A stretch of DNA of 64,000 bases. Source: JASMTM01 sp046483075. GTDB lineage: Bacteria; Thermotogota; Thermotogae; Petrotogales; Kosmotogaceae. A program made the translations under genes and the position numbers. The notes under the pieces were generated by a model that saw only the letters and a program-made list of their open reading frames with translations, was not told where the DNA came from and did not search any database. The stretch spans positions 36,086 through 100,085 of the forward strand of contig JAWODV010000073.1 of the NCBI GenBank assembly GCA_046483075.1. The letters are read 5' to 3'. Shown here piece by piece: positions 7,823-16,637 of the stretch (positions within the stretch are counted from its first letter, which is position 1; each line of letters opens with the position of its first letter).

Positions 7823-9286
7823 ATGGATATTAATTTAGAAAACGGACTGGTTTATGACCCTGCGAAAGGTGTTTTCAATAAACGTGATCTTGTTGTTAAA
7901 AATGCCATTATTGGTAACGTTGATGATAACGTAAAAAGCCATAATATTAATGGGTATTATGTTTATCCAGGTTTGGTTGATTCCCATCTTCATCTTGTTG
8001 CAACTGGAAGACGACAGCTCACCCCCTCACTTGATGACATAAAGGGCAAAAATGAACTTGACTTGTTACTTAAAAGATTTTCCAACAAAAATTTGGTAAG
8101 CAGCATATTTAATGCTCGAGGCTGGGATCAGGATAAACTTGGTTTTATGCCTGACAGAAATTATCTTGACAACATTTTTCCGGAAACACCTGCAATTCTT
8201 GAGAGAAGATGCGGACATGTGGCAATTGTTAATAGCACAATGATTGATTTGTACAATTTAAAAGAGCTTGACGGTCTCGATGGAACCTGTATTTCACGGG
8301 GTTATTTAAAAGAAAGAGCTCTTATAAAATTACAAAACTTAATAACATTATCAAATGAAGAACTAAACACTTTCCTGAATAAAGGAATAGAATTACTTTT
8401 AAAATATGGAATAACAAATATTCACACAGATGATCTTCACGGAGTTGAGCTAGAAACTTTGATCAGAATGCTTTCAGCTCAAAAAAAGATAAGGATTTTT
8501 GAAAAACTCAATGTACCGTTTTCACAAATTGAAAAAATAAAAAATTTCAAGCTCTATGAAAATGAATTCTTGAAATTAGGTTCAGTTAAAATATTCCTTG
8601 ATGGATCATTTGGTGCACGCACCGGAGCTTTGATGGAACCTTATGCCGATGATAAAGATAACAAAGGCTTACTTTACTATTCAGAGGAAGAATTGAAAAA
8701 AATCCTAACCCTTTGCGAAAAGGAAAAGCTACAACTCTCCGTTCACATCATTGGTGATAGAGCCCTGAAAATAGCTCTAAATGCATTCAGTAACTATCCA
8801 AATAGTTCTTTAAAACACCGACTAATACACCTTCAGGTAGCTTCTGACAACCAAATTGAATGGATGGCTGAAATCGGTTTAATAGCGTCATTACAACCAG
8901 TATTTTACACCTCTGATAACGCGATGGCTCTCGCAAGATTAGGTGAAGCACGATTCAAAAAAATAGCCTATCCTTTTAAGAAGATGCTTGAATCAGGAAT
9001 AAGTATCTCATTATCTACCGATTCACCTGTTGAAGATCCAAACCCCTTTCTCAATATTATTGCAGCAGACAAATTCTTTGACAGAAAAACGACTCTTTAT
9101 TTATATATGATTAACGGGAGAAGTCATGGATTTTCAAATGATTCAGGAAGGCTTTTATCAGGAGAAAGAGCAGACTTTTTTATAACAACCACAAACCTTA
9201 TTGAAGCATCGAAAAAAGAATTAAAAACGACCGAAGTAAAAGCAACGGTAGTAAATGGAGAACTTGTTCATGGATCTTTACCTTGA
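7823..9286 (+). CDS. amidohydrolase family protein (YtcJ-like, amidohydrolase 3 type)
   Basis: Metal-dependent hydrolase of the amidohydrolase superfamily; substrate unknown. The 487-residue product has a small N-terminal beta domain, PGLVDSHLHLVATG with the HxH metal site near residue 55, LDGSFGARTGAL, VHIIGDRALKIAL in the barrel, and LSTDSPVEDPNPF with the late metal-binding aspartate. YtcJ-like proteins are usually 520-560 residues, so it is slightly short. The start is odd: the only in-frame ATG is 7823, yet the strong AGGAGGTGA lies at 7786-7794, about 29 nt upstream, with no ATG, GTG or TTG codon in frame between. The 3' end overlaps the convergent phosphatase gene by 9 bp. Confidence 0.8.
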   Translation: MDINLENGLVYDPAKGVFNKRDLVVKNAIIGNVDDNVKSHNINGYYVYPGLVDSHLHLVATGRRQLTPSLDDIKGKNELDLLLKRFSNKNLVSSIFNARGWDQDKLGFMPDRNYLDNIFPETPAILERRCGHVAIVNSTMIDLYNLKELDGLDGTCISRGYLKERALIKLQNLITLSNEELNTFLNKGIELLLKYGITNIHTDDLHGVELETLIRMLSAQKKIRIFEKLNVPFSQIEKIKNFKLYENEFLKLGSVKIFLDGSFGARTGALMEPYADDKDNKGLLYYSEEELKKILTLCEKEKLQLSVHIIGDRALKIALNAFSNYPNSSLKHRLIHLQVASDNQIEWMAEIGLIASLQPVFYTSDNAMALARLGEARFKKIAYPFKKMLESGISISLSTDSPVEDPNPFLNIIAADKFFDRKTTLYLYMINGRSHGFSNDSGRLLSGERADFFITTTNLIEASKKELKTTEVKATVVNGELVHGSLP

Positions 9287-9904
9287 ACAATTAACCTGAA
9301 AATACTCTCTATCTTCAAGTCTAATTGCTGTTAATTTGCCTCCATAAACGCAACCAGTATCTATACCAATTTTAGTTTTATCGAAATATGGTCCGTCTAA
9401 GAATGGCGTGTGACCAAAAACAATAATTTTACTGTTTAAAGGTTTATTACAATATATAAATTCTTCTCTGATCCAGATTAATTCCATTTTATCCTGTTCT
9501 TCAAGCGGTTTGCCAGGAACCAAACCTGCATGAACAATCAGATAATCTCCGGTCAGATAATAGAATTCTGTACTTCTGAAAAAGTCAAGATGATCTTTAG
9601 GAATTGAATTGATATCTCCATAACTCTTCAACGTTGCGTCCATCCCGTTGAGATACCAGATCCTTCCTAACTTTTTGTCATCCAGATAGTCCAGTAACAT
9701 CTGTTCATGATTACCTCTAAGGAATATACATTTGTATTTATTCGAAAGCTCAACAAGAAAATCTACTACTCCTTTTGAATCTGAACCTCTATCAATATAA
9801 TCACCTACGAAGATCAATTCATCTTCCTTTTTTACAGGTAACTTTTTCATAAGCTTTTTAAGACTTTTCAAACAACCGTGAATATCCCCTATAACATATC
9901 TCAT
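9278..9904 (-). CDS. calcineurin-type metallophosphoesterase (PrpA/ApaH-like)
   Basis: Serine/threonine protein phosphatase or diadenosine tetraphosphatase-like enzyme of 208 residues. The canonical metallophosphoesterase blocks are all present: GDIHG at 6-10, GDYIDRG at 34-40, GNHE at 64-67, an HAGL block around residue 125 and FGHTPF near 162. A short size and early GDIHG place it with bacterial PrpA/PrpB and symmetric ApaH proteins, but sequence alone does not separate protein from dinucleotide substrates. It follows a membrane-protein gene by 1 bp, so they are likely in one transcript with the upstream RND exporter. Confidence 0.9.
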   Translation of the reverse strand: MRYVIGDIHGCLKSLKKLMKKLPVKKEDELIFVGDYIDRGSDSKGVVDFLVELSNKYKCIFLRGNHEQMLLDYLDDKKLGRIWYLNGMDATLKSYGDINSIPKDHLDFFRSTEFYYLTGDYLIVHAGLVPGKPLEEQDKMELIWIREEFIYCNKPLNSKIIVFGHTPFLDGPYFDKTKIGIDTGCVYGGKLTAIRLEDREYFQVNCSR

Positions 9905-9905
9905 A

Positions 9906-10520
9906 CTAAAAAATATTCTCCATTATCAATTTCCAAACAAATGAAAATCCTACACCGAATACAGGACTGAGAACCCACTCAATTTTCCTTTCCTTTGAAA
10001 AGATTACTCTATAAACAATTGCAACAAGCACAGAAATAATAACCCACTCAATCTTTCCTGCAAAGGCAAAGATATATATTACCAGCCTTTCGGTTATACC
10101 AATTGAATCACTTTTCATTGAATCAATAATACCTTTTCTAAAGAAGTAAGTAACACCTACCGTAACCAACAGAATACCTAATAGATACCATGCAAAGGGA
10201 GTCGTAATAAATGAAGCGTGTAATAAATCTGAGACAAGAAAAGACAGGAATGCATACAATATGATTGCCAGGAACTCTACTAAATCCTGAGACAACCGGG
10301 TTCGTAAAAATAAAATCACAGGTAATAACACAATGGCAATCGTAAATACAAAGATTCCCTTTGGGGTAGTAAACAATGTATCAAAACTAAAGGCAAGAAT
10401 TACAAGTGCACCCCATAATATCTGATATAAATTCCTCTTTTCTTCCATTTCGCCAAGTTTATTATTATTTACAAAAGCGTGATTGGCAACAATATAAGCA
10501 ACCAGTAAATGAACAGGCAT
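9906..10520 (-). CDS. integral membrane protein, possibly DUF3307-like
   Basis: A 204-residue protein with five or six hydrophobic segments and no enzymatic motif I recognise. The short N-terminal helix (HLLVAYIVANHAF) followed by a polar N-rich turn, and the C-terminal IGITERLVIYIF helix with a nearby VAIVYR, faintly resemble DUF3307 membrane proteins; this is a weak similarity by eye. A clear AGGAGG precedes its ATG. It lies between the RND exporter (12-bp gap) and the metallophosphoesterase (1-bp gap), which suggests one operon, but no function can be assigned. Confidence 0.75.
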   Translation of the reverse strand: MPVHLLVAYIVANHAFVNNNKLGEMEEKRNLYQILWGALVILAFSFDTLFTTPKGIFVFTIAIVLLPVILFLRTRLSQDLVEFLAIILYAFLSFLVSDLLHASFITTPFAWYLLGILLVTVGVTYFFRKGIIDSMKSDSIGITERLVIYIFAFAGKIEWVIISVLVAIVYRVIFSKERKIEWVLSPVFGVGFSFVWKLIMENIF

Positions 10521-10532
10521 ATGTTTATCCTC

Positions 10533-12929
10533 CTATTTCAATTTCTTCCATGGTATCACAGGAACAGCAAAAGTAGCAACAATCAGAGAAATTAAAACCC
10601 CCGCTGAAAGGCTGAAGCCAAAGTATCTCAATAATCTTCCTTGAGCCAAACCAAAACTCATAAAAGCAAGCATGGTAGTTGCTGCTGACATAGTTACTGA
10701 CTTCAGAGTGCGGGCTGACTCATAACGTTTGACCCGTGAAGCACCATGTATCATGTGTACCATTCCATCTACGCCAATTCCAAGAATTAATGGAGCAGAA
10801 ATAATTGTAACAAATGTTGTTTCAATACCCATTATCTCCATAGCTCCAAACATAGATAACAGCACTCCAGTTACAAGTATAAGCAACTTAATACTATCAA
10901 AAATACTCTTTCTTTCCAGATAGATAATTAAGAAAATAAAACCGATCGCAAGCAAGGAAACAGGTGTTGTGATTTTTCTGACAAGGTTCATCATATGGTA
11001 ATAAACCTTGGGATATCCTCCCGCCTCTTCTTGATACTCCTTAAGACTTTCAAATAGTATTTTAATACCATTTTCCTGAAATATCCTTAAGCTCGGTTCA
11101 GCTGAAAGAACAAAATAATCATCCCCCTTTGGAGTAACATAATACAGCTGCTTGCGAATATCTTCCGGCAAATAGTCAACCATTAGATCCAGAATCTCAG
11201 ATGTTTCATTAACATCTTCCGCTTTTTGCATAAATTCCAGTAAAGGACTGTAATATTTATTTTTCTTCAACAAAGATTCAGTAACGGGAGAATCTTTAAA
11301 TGATTCTACTGAATGCAAAACCTGTCTGAAATTTTCTAAGAATCTCGCTTCATCATCTCCCAGAAGATCAAGAATGGATGTTACGCTATCAACATTCTCA
11401 TTCTCTTTGAGTTTATTTGAAATGTTCCGTAATTCTTCAATATTTTCCGCAAAAAAAGGAACATTGTTCGTTAACTCGGACCCAAAAACTCTTTCTAAAA
11501 GTCTCAATGAATTCATTGTTTCCGATTTTTTTGATATCAATCCTGGTGGAGTATATGAAAAGTTTCGAATGTTTTGTATTCCAAAATAAGATAGAAAGAC
11601 TATAAGTACAACAACGACAGACAGAAAAATCCCGGAATATTTTTTCACTATCCTGGAAAGAAAATAGAAATATTTATCTAGTGAATGTATTTTAGCTGAT
11701 GCCCCTCCCTTACTAATTGATGTAATAGATAGAGCAGGTAAGAAAAAAAACATCACAGCGAAAAATACAAGGATACCAAGTGCTGTCAGAACACCTAATT
11801 CTCTTATAGCTGGAGCTTTAACGAAGGAAAGAATCAGGAAAACAAAACCTGTTGTCAAAACACTCACAAGCAATGGTGTTGATGTCACTATGTAAGTTCG
11901 ATAAAGAATTTCCACAGGATCTTTTGTTCGTTTTGATTCATCTGCCATGCGTGTGATTATATGTATTCCATAATCAATACCAAGTCCCAGGGTTATAGCG
12001 TTAAGAAAGGTTGTTACGATATTAAGTTCACCAAAAATAATGTATGATATTCCAAGGGTCAAAAACATAGAGACAGCAAGTGAACTAAACATAAAAAATG
12101 TGATCTTTATACTGGAATATGCTAAAAAGAATAATATTGCTATTCCAATTAGCGAAACTATTGTCGTAAGAGTGAAATCAAACTGGGCCTGAGCATGTGC
12201 TTCAAAAGTATTAAAATGATCCCCTGTCATACTAAAATTTACTCTCTGATCATCTAATTTACTCTCTATCCATTTCTTCAAGCGAGGTGCTACACTCTTA
12301 ACATATGAAATATTAGTGCTAGGCCCATCAAGCTTAAACCCCATAACAAGAATCATGGGGTCTTCTTCTGGAAAACTTTCGGGCATCCTTATGTAACTCT
12401 CAAATTGTTTACTCTCATTTTCACCCATTAAACTATCACTTATTTGTTGAAATGAATGAATAGACAAACCTATTTCTCTGATGGCAGAAAAATCATAATT
12501 AAGCAATCGATCAAAATTTTGAGGAACAATTTCTTCTTCGACGCTTAAATTTTGTAGCTGATCAGGATTCAAAAGAAGAAGCCCCAAAGGGCCTTGATTG
12601 GATATTATATCAAATCTTACCATACCTTCAATGTGCGAAAATTCATCTATACTGTTAAATATCTTTTCAGCTGTCGCTTTAAGTGCCTTGATACCATCTT
12701 GATTTTTTAGTTCTGTCTTTAATACTACGTAGGAAATATTCTCTGTATTATTGCTAACAGAAAAACTTTCATACTTCTGAACCACAGGATCATCTGGTGG
12801 TAAAATTCTCATAAAATCAGAATTTACCATGAGTTTAGAAGATAGATACGCCCCAAGTATCGATAATGAAATGAAAAAAGCGATTATTGGAATTTTATAA
12901 TTACTAACAAAGCTACTGAGCTGTCTCAT
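10533..12929 (-). CDS. RND superfamily (MMPL/SSD-type) exporter
   Basis: Large inner-membrane transporter of the RND superfamily, 798 residues, in two homologous halves. Each half has one membrane helix, a periplasmic domain and a cluster of about five helices. The first helix is near 15-32 and is followed by the typical SDFMRILPPDDPVVQKY segment. The first cluster carries GLGIDYGIHII and the second GIGVDGMVHMIHG, the paired acidic motifs of helix 4 in proton-driven members. The overall form is closest to MMPL/HpnN-like proteins that handle hydrophobic molecules, rather than HAE-type drug pumps of ~1040 residues. No membrane-fusion protein or outer-membrane channel gene is adjacent. Substrate is unknown. 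Confidence 0.9.
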   Translation of the reverse strand: MRQLSSFVSNYKIPIIAFFISLSILGAYLSSKLMVNSDFMRILPPDDPVVQKYESFSVSNNTENISYVVLKTELKNQDGIKALKATAEKIFNSIDEFSHIEGMVRFDIISNQGPLGLLLLNPDQLQNLSVEEEIVPQNFDRLLNYDFSAIREIGLSIHSFQQISDSLMGENESKQFESYIRMPESFPEEDPMILVMGFKLDGPSTNISYVKSVAPRLKKWIESKLDDQRVNFSMTGDHFNTFEAHAQAQFDFTLTTIVSLIGIAILFFLAYSSIKITFFMFSSLAVSMFLTLGISYIIFGELNIVTTFLNAITLGLGIDYGIHIITRMADESKRTKDPVEILYRTYIVTSTPLLVSVLTTGFVFLILSFVKAPAIRELGVLTALGILVFFAVMFFFLPALSITSISKGGASAKIHSLDKYFYFLSRIVKKYSGIFLSVVVVLIVFLSYFGIQNIRNFSYTPPGLISKKSETMNSLRLLERVFGSELTNNVPFFAENIEELRNISNKLKENENVDSVTSILDLLGDDEARFLENFRQVLHSVESFKDSPVTESLLKKNKYYSPLLEFMQKAEDVNETSEILDLMVDYLPEDIRKQLYYVTPKGDDYFVLSAEPSLRIFQENGIKILFESLKEYQEEAGGYPKVYYHMMNLVRKITTPVSLLAIGFIFLIIYLERKSIFDSIKLLILVTGVLLSMFGAMEIMGIETTFVTIISAPLILGIGVDGMVHMIHGASRVKRYESARTLKSVTMSAATTMLAFMSFGLAQGRLLRYFGFSLSAGVLISLIVATFAVPVIPWKKLK

Positions 12930-13043
12930 AAACTCACCTGAAATAAAAAACTGTTTTGCTTATGACTTGCTTAATTAGTAGTTCTTTTAGAATTGTTAGT
13001 TTTTTCAACTATCTTCTGGAAAACAAATATATTTCATTAAAAA

Positions 13044-13113
13044 GCACCTGGAAAAATTTTAAAACCAGCTAATTTTAAAGGGCTGGAAATTTCAAAATAT
13101 TACTTCCAGGTGC
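13044..13113 (-). terminator. large two-tier hairpin terminator of the S41 protease gene
   Basis: Outer 10-bp arms GCACCTGGAA (13044-13053) and TTCCAGGTGC (13104-13113) are exact complements. Inside them CCAGC (13065-13069) pairs with GCTGG (13082-13086). Read on the minus strand the outer stem is followed by TTTTT, as in an intrinsic terminator, but the 50-nt structured loop is unusually large. Confidence 0.65.
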
Positions 13114-13135
13114 CAGTTGTAAAGTATATAATTTC

Positions 13136-14353
13136 TTATTTTATCTCTTCCAAAAGAACTTCTAGTCCTTTTTGCAGTTGAATATCTTTATCAAAATCAA
13201 TATTTGCTTCAGTTGTTGTCATGCCCTCATTGGAATCTATTATTGTTTCAGTTGCATCAACAGTAATATCAGGTAAAATACCCTTTAAGTGTATATCAGA
13301 ACCATTGGGAGTTAGATAATGTGCTGTTGGCAACCAAATCTCACCACCATTAGATAGATCATAAACAGTCTGGACGGCAGCTTTCCCAAATGTTGTAGCC
13401 CCGATAATAGTTGCCAGTCCATGATCTTTGAGTGCACCCGTTAAGATCTCAGAACCTGAAGCGCTTCCTTCATTTATCAGAGCAATCATAGGTTTATTTT
13501 GAAGATATTCGGCAATATTACTTCCCCAGGATCGATAGATTTCTTTACTCCCATCCCTCTCCTCTATTGTTATTACCGTTTTTCCGGCAGGTAAGAGAAG
13601 ACTTGATATATTGAGTACACTATTCAACAATCCTCCAGGATTATCTCTCAAATCGATTATTAAACCATCATACTCAACAACTTCACCCAGTGCTTTTGCA
13701 AATTCATTATATGTGGGTTCACTAAATTGTGTAATTCTAATATAACCAATTTCGGTTTCTTCGTAATCAAATTTTGTGTATTTAACCGTCTTAATTTCAA
13801 TTTTTTCTCTTACGATTATTATGTTAATTGGTTCTTCCAAACCCTCTCGAATAACTTCTATTCTTACTTCCGTGCCCGGTTCGCCTCTTAGTAAGTCTAC
13901 CGATTCATAATAGCCGGTTTCAGAAACCTCATGACCATCGATAGTGATAATAAGATCTCCTACTTTCAGACCGGCCTTTCTGGCTGGAGAACCTTCCATT
14001 GGTGACACTACTTCCAAACAATCATATTGGGAATTGTACGTAACTACTGCTCCAATACCTCCATATTTTGATTCTGTGTCGATCCGGTTTTCCTGGGTCA
14101 TCCTTGGAGTAAAATACCAGGCGAAGGGATCTTCGAGCCCTTTCATCGTTCCCGTAAGTGTTTCATTTAGTATATTCTCGTAATCAACTTTTTCAATATC
14201 ATAGTAATTATTTTCGATATAATTCAGTATTTCAAAAACCGGTTCGAATTTATCTCTTTTTTCCTGGTTGGTAAGATCTTTAAAGGCACTTAGAGTAAAT
14301 ACAACAATAAGTAATGTTATTACTATTGAAATTTTTAAAAAATTTCTTTTCAT
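13136..14353 (-). CDS. S41 family carboxy-terminal processing protease (CtpA-like)
   Basis: Exported serine protease that trims or degrades envelope proteins from the C terminus. The 405-residue chain has an N-terminal signal or anchor (about 7-24), a helical N domain, a PDZ domain (about 85-180, with GSPARKAGLKVGDLIITIDG) and an S41 catalytic domain. The catalytic dyad is serine S299 in NEGSASGSE and lysine K324 in TFGKAAVQ; LRDNPGG near 235-241 is the conserved substrate loop. GGAGG lies upstream of the ATG. It precedes the RND exporter but is separated by a large hairpin, so it is probably a separate transcription unit. Confidence 0.95.
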   Translation of the reverse strand: MKRNFLKISIVITLLIVVFTLSAFKDLTNQEKRDKFEPVFEILNYIENNYYDIEKVDYENILNETLTGTMKGLEDPFAWYFTPRMTQENRIDTESKYGGIGAVVTYNSQYDCLEVVSPMEGSPARKAGLKVGDLIITIDGHEVSETGYYESVDLLRGEPGTEVRIEVIREGLEEPINIIIVREKIEIKTVKYTKFDYEETEIGYIRITQFSEPTYNEFAKALGEVVEYDGLIIDLRDNPGGLLNSVLNISSLLLPAGKTVITIEERDGSKEIYRSWGSNIAEYLQNKPMIALINEGSASGSEILTGALKDHGLATIIGATTFGKAAVQTVYDLSNGGEIWLPTAHYLTPNGSDIHLKGILPDITVDATETIIDSNEGMTTTEANIDFDKDIQLQKGLEVLLEEIK

Positions 14354-14511
14354 TGTTAATCCTCCCTGTGTTTCTCTAAAAATATATTCAAAGAAGAACT
14401 ATTCTTATTCAAAATGTACTAATGTCAAAAAAAAGAGGTAGTTAGATTATATTTGCTTAAATGTCTTCTTTGGTACCATTATACATTGTGGTATGAACAA
14501 TAATTCAAAGC

Positions 14512-14781
14512 TTATATTCTTCTTAGATTAATAAGGTTCTCAATAAGTTCATTAAGATTGGAGGCATCGCCTTTTTCGTTTATTTCCAGAACGCATTTTT
14601 TGGCATAGGTTTTTGCAACCATTTCTGAAATTTTCGAAAGCGCTGATATTACTGCAGAAACCTGTGTGAGAATATCGGTACATGATCTATCCTCTTCTAT
14701 CATTTTTTGAAGTCCCCTGAGCTGACCTTCAGCTCTTTTCAGCCTATTAATTACTTTTTTCTTGTTTTCTAGATTTTCCAC
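14512..14781 (-). CDS. CsoR/RcnR-family transcriptional repressor with non-canonical ligand set
   Basis: Small all-helical DNA-binding repressor of the DUF156 family, 89 residues, normal length. RLKRAEGQLRGLQKMIEEDRSC is the family N-terminal block. CsoR copper sensors use Cys-His-Cys; here the cysteines are C34 and C63, but the position four before C63, normally His, is tyrosine (Y59). Loss of that His recalls the persulfide sensor CstR, which uses two cysteines, so sulfur or another thiol-reactive signal is possible (inference). The GTG start follows GAGGTG. It sits 18 bp after the nucleoside kinase gene. No copper ATPase or sulfurtransferase gene is adjacent. Confidence 0.9.
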   Translation of the reverse strand: MENLENKKKVINRLKRAEGQLRGLQKMIEEDRSCTDILTQVSAVISALSKISEMVAKTYAKKCVLEINEKGDASNLNELIENLINLRRI

Positions 14782-14799
14782 GATGTTTCACCTCGAATC

Positions 14800-16464
14800 T
14801 CAATATTCGAATGTACTCCCTCCAATGAATTCTCTAAGTATTGATGTTTTAGGAATTTCTTCAAATACTGTTAGTGGCAAAAAGTAATCGATAAATCTTA
14901 ACAGTCTTTTTGCTTCAGTATATTCCGGCTGTTTATTATCAATTTGAACAAGCAAAGGTTCCGCAAACATTTTCAAAACAGCCAGTTCGTATATTAAAGC
15001 AGAGTTAAACATTACATCCGCTTCTTCTTGAAAGGGAAAGATATTTTCTTCTTCTCCTTTCCTTACATTTGCCCACATTCTTATAGTGTTTTTCGCAGAA
15101 TGTCCCCTGAATTTATAATCCCTTACTATTCTTCTTAATAAACGTACATCCGTTGTTGGTATTCTATTCATGTCATCAAGGTTCATCTGTGTTAAAGCAC
15201 TTACATATATTTTATACTTCTTCTCTTTAGGTATCGAACTTGTTAGCTTTTCGTTTAGTCCATGAATGCCTTCTACAATTATTAGCTGATCCTTTTTCAA
15301 TCTGGTTGGTTTATCACTATGTTCTCTTTTGCCCACCTTGAAATCATATTTCGGTAACACGACCTTTTTGCCCTTCATCAAATCAGTCATATTTTTATTA
15401 AATAGCTCTAAATCGAGAGCCGTTATCGATTCAAAATCATAGTTTCCATTTTCATCTAAAGGTGTTTGGTCTCTATTTACAAAATAATCGTCAAGAGAAA
15501 TCTGTAGAGAAGTTATACCCAGTACCTTTAAGTGCAGCATAAGTCGTTTTGAAAATGTGGTTTTTCCAGAACTGGAAGGGCCTGCAACAAGAACAAGATT
15601 CTTTTCTTTATGTTTTGCAAGTTCATCTGCTATTTGAGCACTTTTCTTTTCATGTAATACTTCTGCTATTCTTAACAGCTCTATAGCTTCGCTGCTCCCT
15701 TCCGCAATTATTTCATTTAATTCCCCCACTGTTTTCACTCCTAGAATACTACCCCATTGCTCATGTTCCATAAAAATTGAAGCTAATTTAGGTAAATCTT
15801 CGAATTCAGGCACCTTATTCGGTGAATCATTTGTTGGAAGATTCAGAATAAAATAATCACCATATGGAATCAGGTCAAACCACTTTAGTGCCCCTGTACT
15901 CATGGGCATATAACCATAAAAATAGTTCACAAAACCGTTGCAATAATATGTGTTAACAGTACTCTTTTTTCTGTATTTGAATAATAAAGATTTTTCTTTT
16001 TGATAGTCTTTTTCAAAAAAATTTATCGCTTCAAATTTATCCATAGAATCCTTGATAAACTTCAAATCCCTGCTAACAAAATCGCTCATAATTTTTTTAA
16101 CATTTTCCAGAAGGCTTTCGTTCACAGTATAATCCTTTAATTCACATACCAATCCAGAACCAAGAGAATGATGAACATACAACTTTGCTTCCTTGTATAT
16201 TTTTCTGAATGCCATGAGCATTATGAAGAGAATCCCTCTGGTGTAGATTCTTAATCCATCAGTGGTTGTTAAATCCAAAAAGTCTATTTTGCCACCCTTT
16301 AACAGTGGTTTTCTTAGTTCAAGGAGTGTGTTATCAAGTTTTGCTCCCATTATTGGAGAATCAAAATACTTCTGGTATCTGGCAGCTATTTCATGAATCT
16401 TAGTACCGTAAGGGACTTCTTCTTTTTTGTTAGTTCTTTCAAAAAATATCTCAACAGTTTTCAC
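14800..16464 (-). CDS. TGS-domain nucleoside (uridine) kinase-like protein
   Basis: Fusion of a threonyl-tRNA-synthetase-like N-terminal half with a phosphoribulokinase/uridine kinase domain. With the start used here (554 residues), a TGS fold covers about 1-65. A segment with YVHHSLGSG near 97-105 recalls the HxxxH editing region of ThrRS/AlaX. The kinase domain begins with P-loop GPSSSGKT (295-302), then SLDDYF and IVEGIHGLNE. The GTG start at 16464 is chosen because GGAGGT lies 7 nt upstream; an upstream in-frame codon at 16500 would overlap the tRNA-Gln promoter. Such fusions are known in Thermotogota and Clostridia and are annotated as uridine kinase; the true substrate is uncertain. Confidence 0.88.
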   Translation of the reverse strand: MKTVEIFFERTNKKEEVPYGTKIHEIAARYQKYFDSPIMGAKLDNTLLELRKPLLKGGKIDFLDLTTTDGLRIYTRGILFIMLMAFRKIYKEAKLYVHHSLGSGLVCELKDYTVNESLLENVKKIMSDFVSRDLKFIKDSMDKFEAINFFEKDYQKEKSLLFKYRKKSTVNTYYCNGFVNYFYGYMPMSTGALKWFDLIPYGDYFILNLPTNDSPNKVPEFEDLPKLASIFMEHEQWGSILGVKTVGELNEIIAEGSSEAIELLRIAEVLHEKKSAQIADELAKHKEKNLVLVAGPSSSGKTTFSKRLMLHLKVLGITSLQISLDDYFVNRDQTPLDENGNYDFESITALDLELFNKNMTDLMKGKKVVLPKYDFKVGKREHSDKPTRLKKDQLIIVEGIHGLNEKLTSSIPKEKKYKIYVSALTQMNLDDMNRIPTTDVRLLRRIVRDYKFRGHSAKNTIRMWANVRKGEEENIFPFQEEADVMFNSALIYELAVLKMFAEPLLVQIDNKQPEYTEAKRLLRFIDYFLPLTVFEEIPKTSILREFIGGSTFEY

Positions 16465-16487
16465 ATAAGATACCTCCTGAAGACTGC

Positions 16488-16516
16488 TTGACACTAACAA
16501 TCTATAATGCTAAAAT
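16488..16516 (+). promoter_or_regulatory. sigma70-type promoter for tRNA-Gln
   Basis: TTGACA (16488-16493), 17-bp spacer, TAAAAT (16511-16516), ending 10 bp before the tRNA. It lies in the divergent gap with the kinase gene. Confidence 0.85.
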
Positions 16517-16526
16517 CATCACGTAT

Positions 16527-16602
16527 TGGGGCGTAGCCAAGCTGGTAAGGCATCAGAATTTGGATCTGACATCCGGAGGTTCGAGTCCTCCCGCCCCAGC
16601 CA
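16527..16602 (+). tRNA. tRNA-Gln (anticodon TTG)
   Basis: Cloverleaf with acceptor TGGGGCG/CGCCCCA (T1-A72 as in many tRNA-Gln), D arm GCC/GGC, anticodon stem TCAGA/TCTGA with loop ATTTGGA giving TTG, T arm GGAGG-TTCGAGT-CCTCC, discriminator G and encoded CCA. Confidence 0.94.
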
Positions 16603-16614
16603 AAAATGAAATAA

Positions 16615-16637
16615 GGTGGCTCGATGGCCACCTTTTT
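16615..16637 (+). terminator. terminator after tRNA-Gln, possibly bidirectional
   Basis: GGTGGC and GCCACC arms with a short loop, then seven T residues on the plus strand. The minus-strand flank is also T-rich, so it may also end the convergent SurA-like transcript, whose stop codon abuts it. Confidence 0.85.

Noticed and set aside
14793..14810. TCGAAT-N6-ATTCGA palindrome upstream of the CsoR-type gene
   Set aside because: It overlaps the end of the kinase coding sequence and its arms are explained by codons there; no G-tract-containing CsoR operator is visible.
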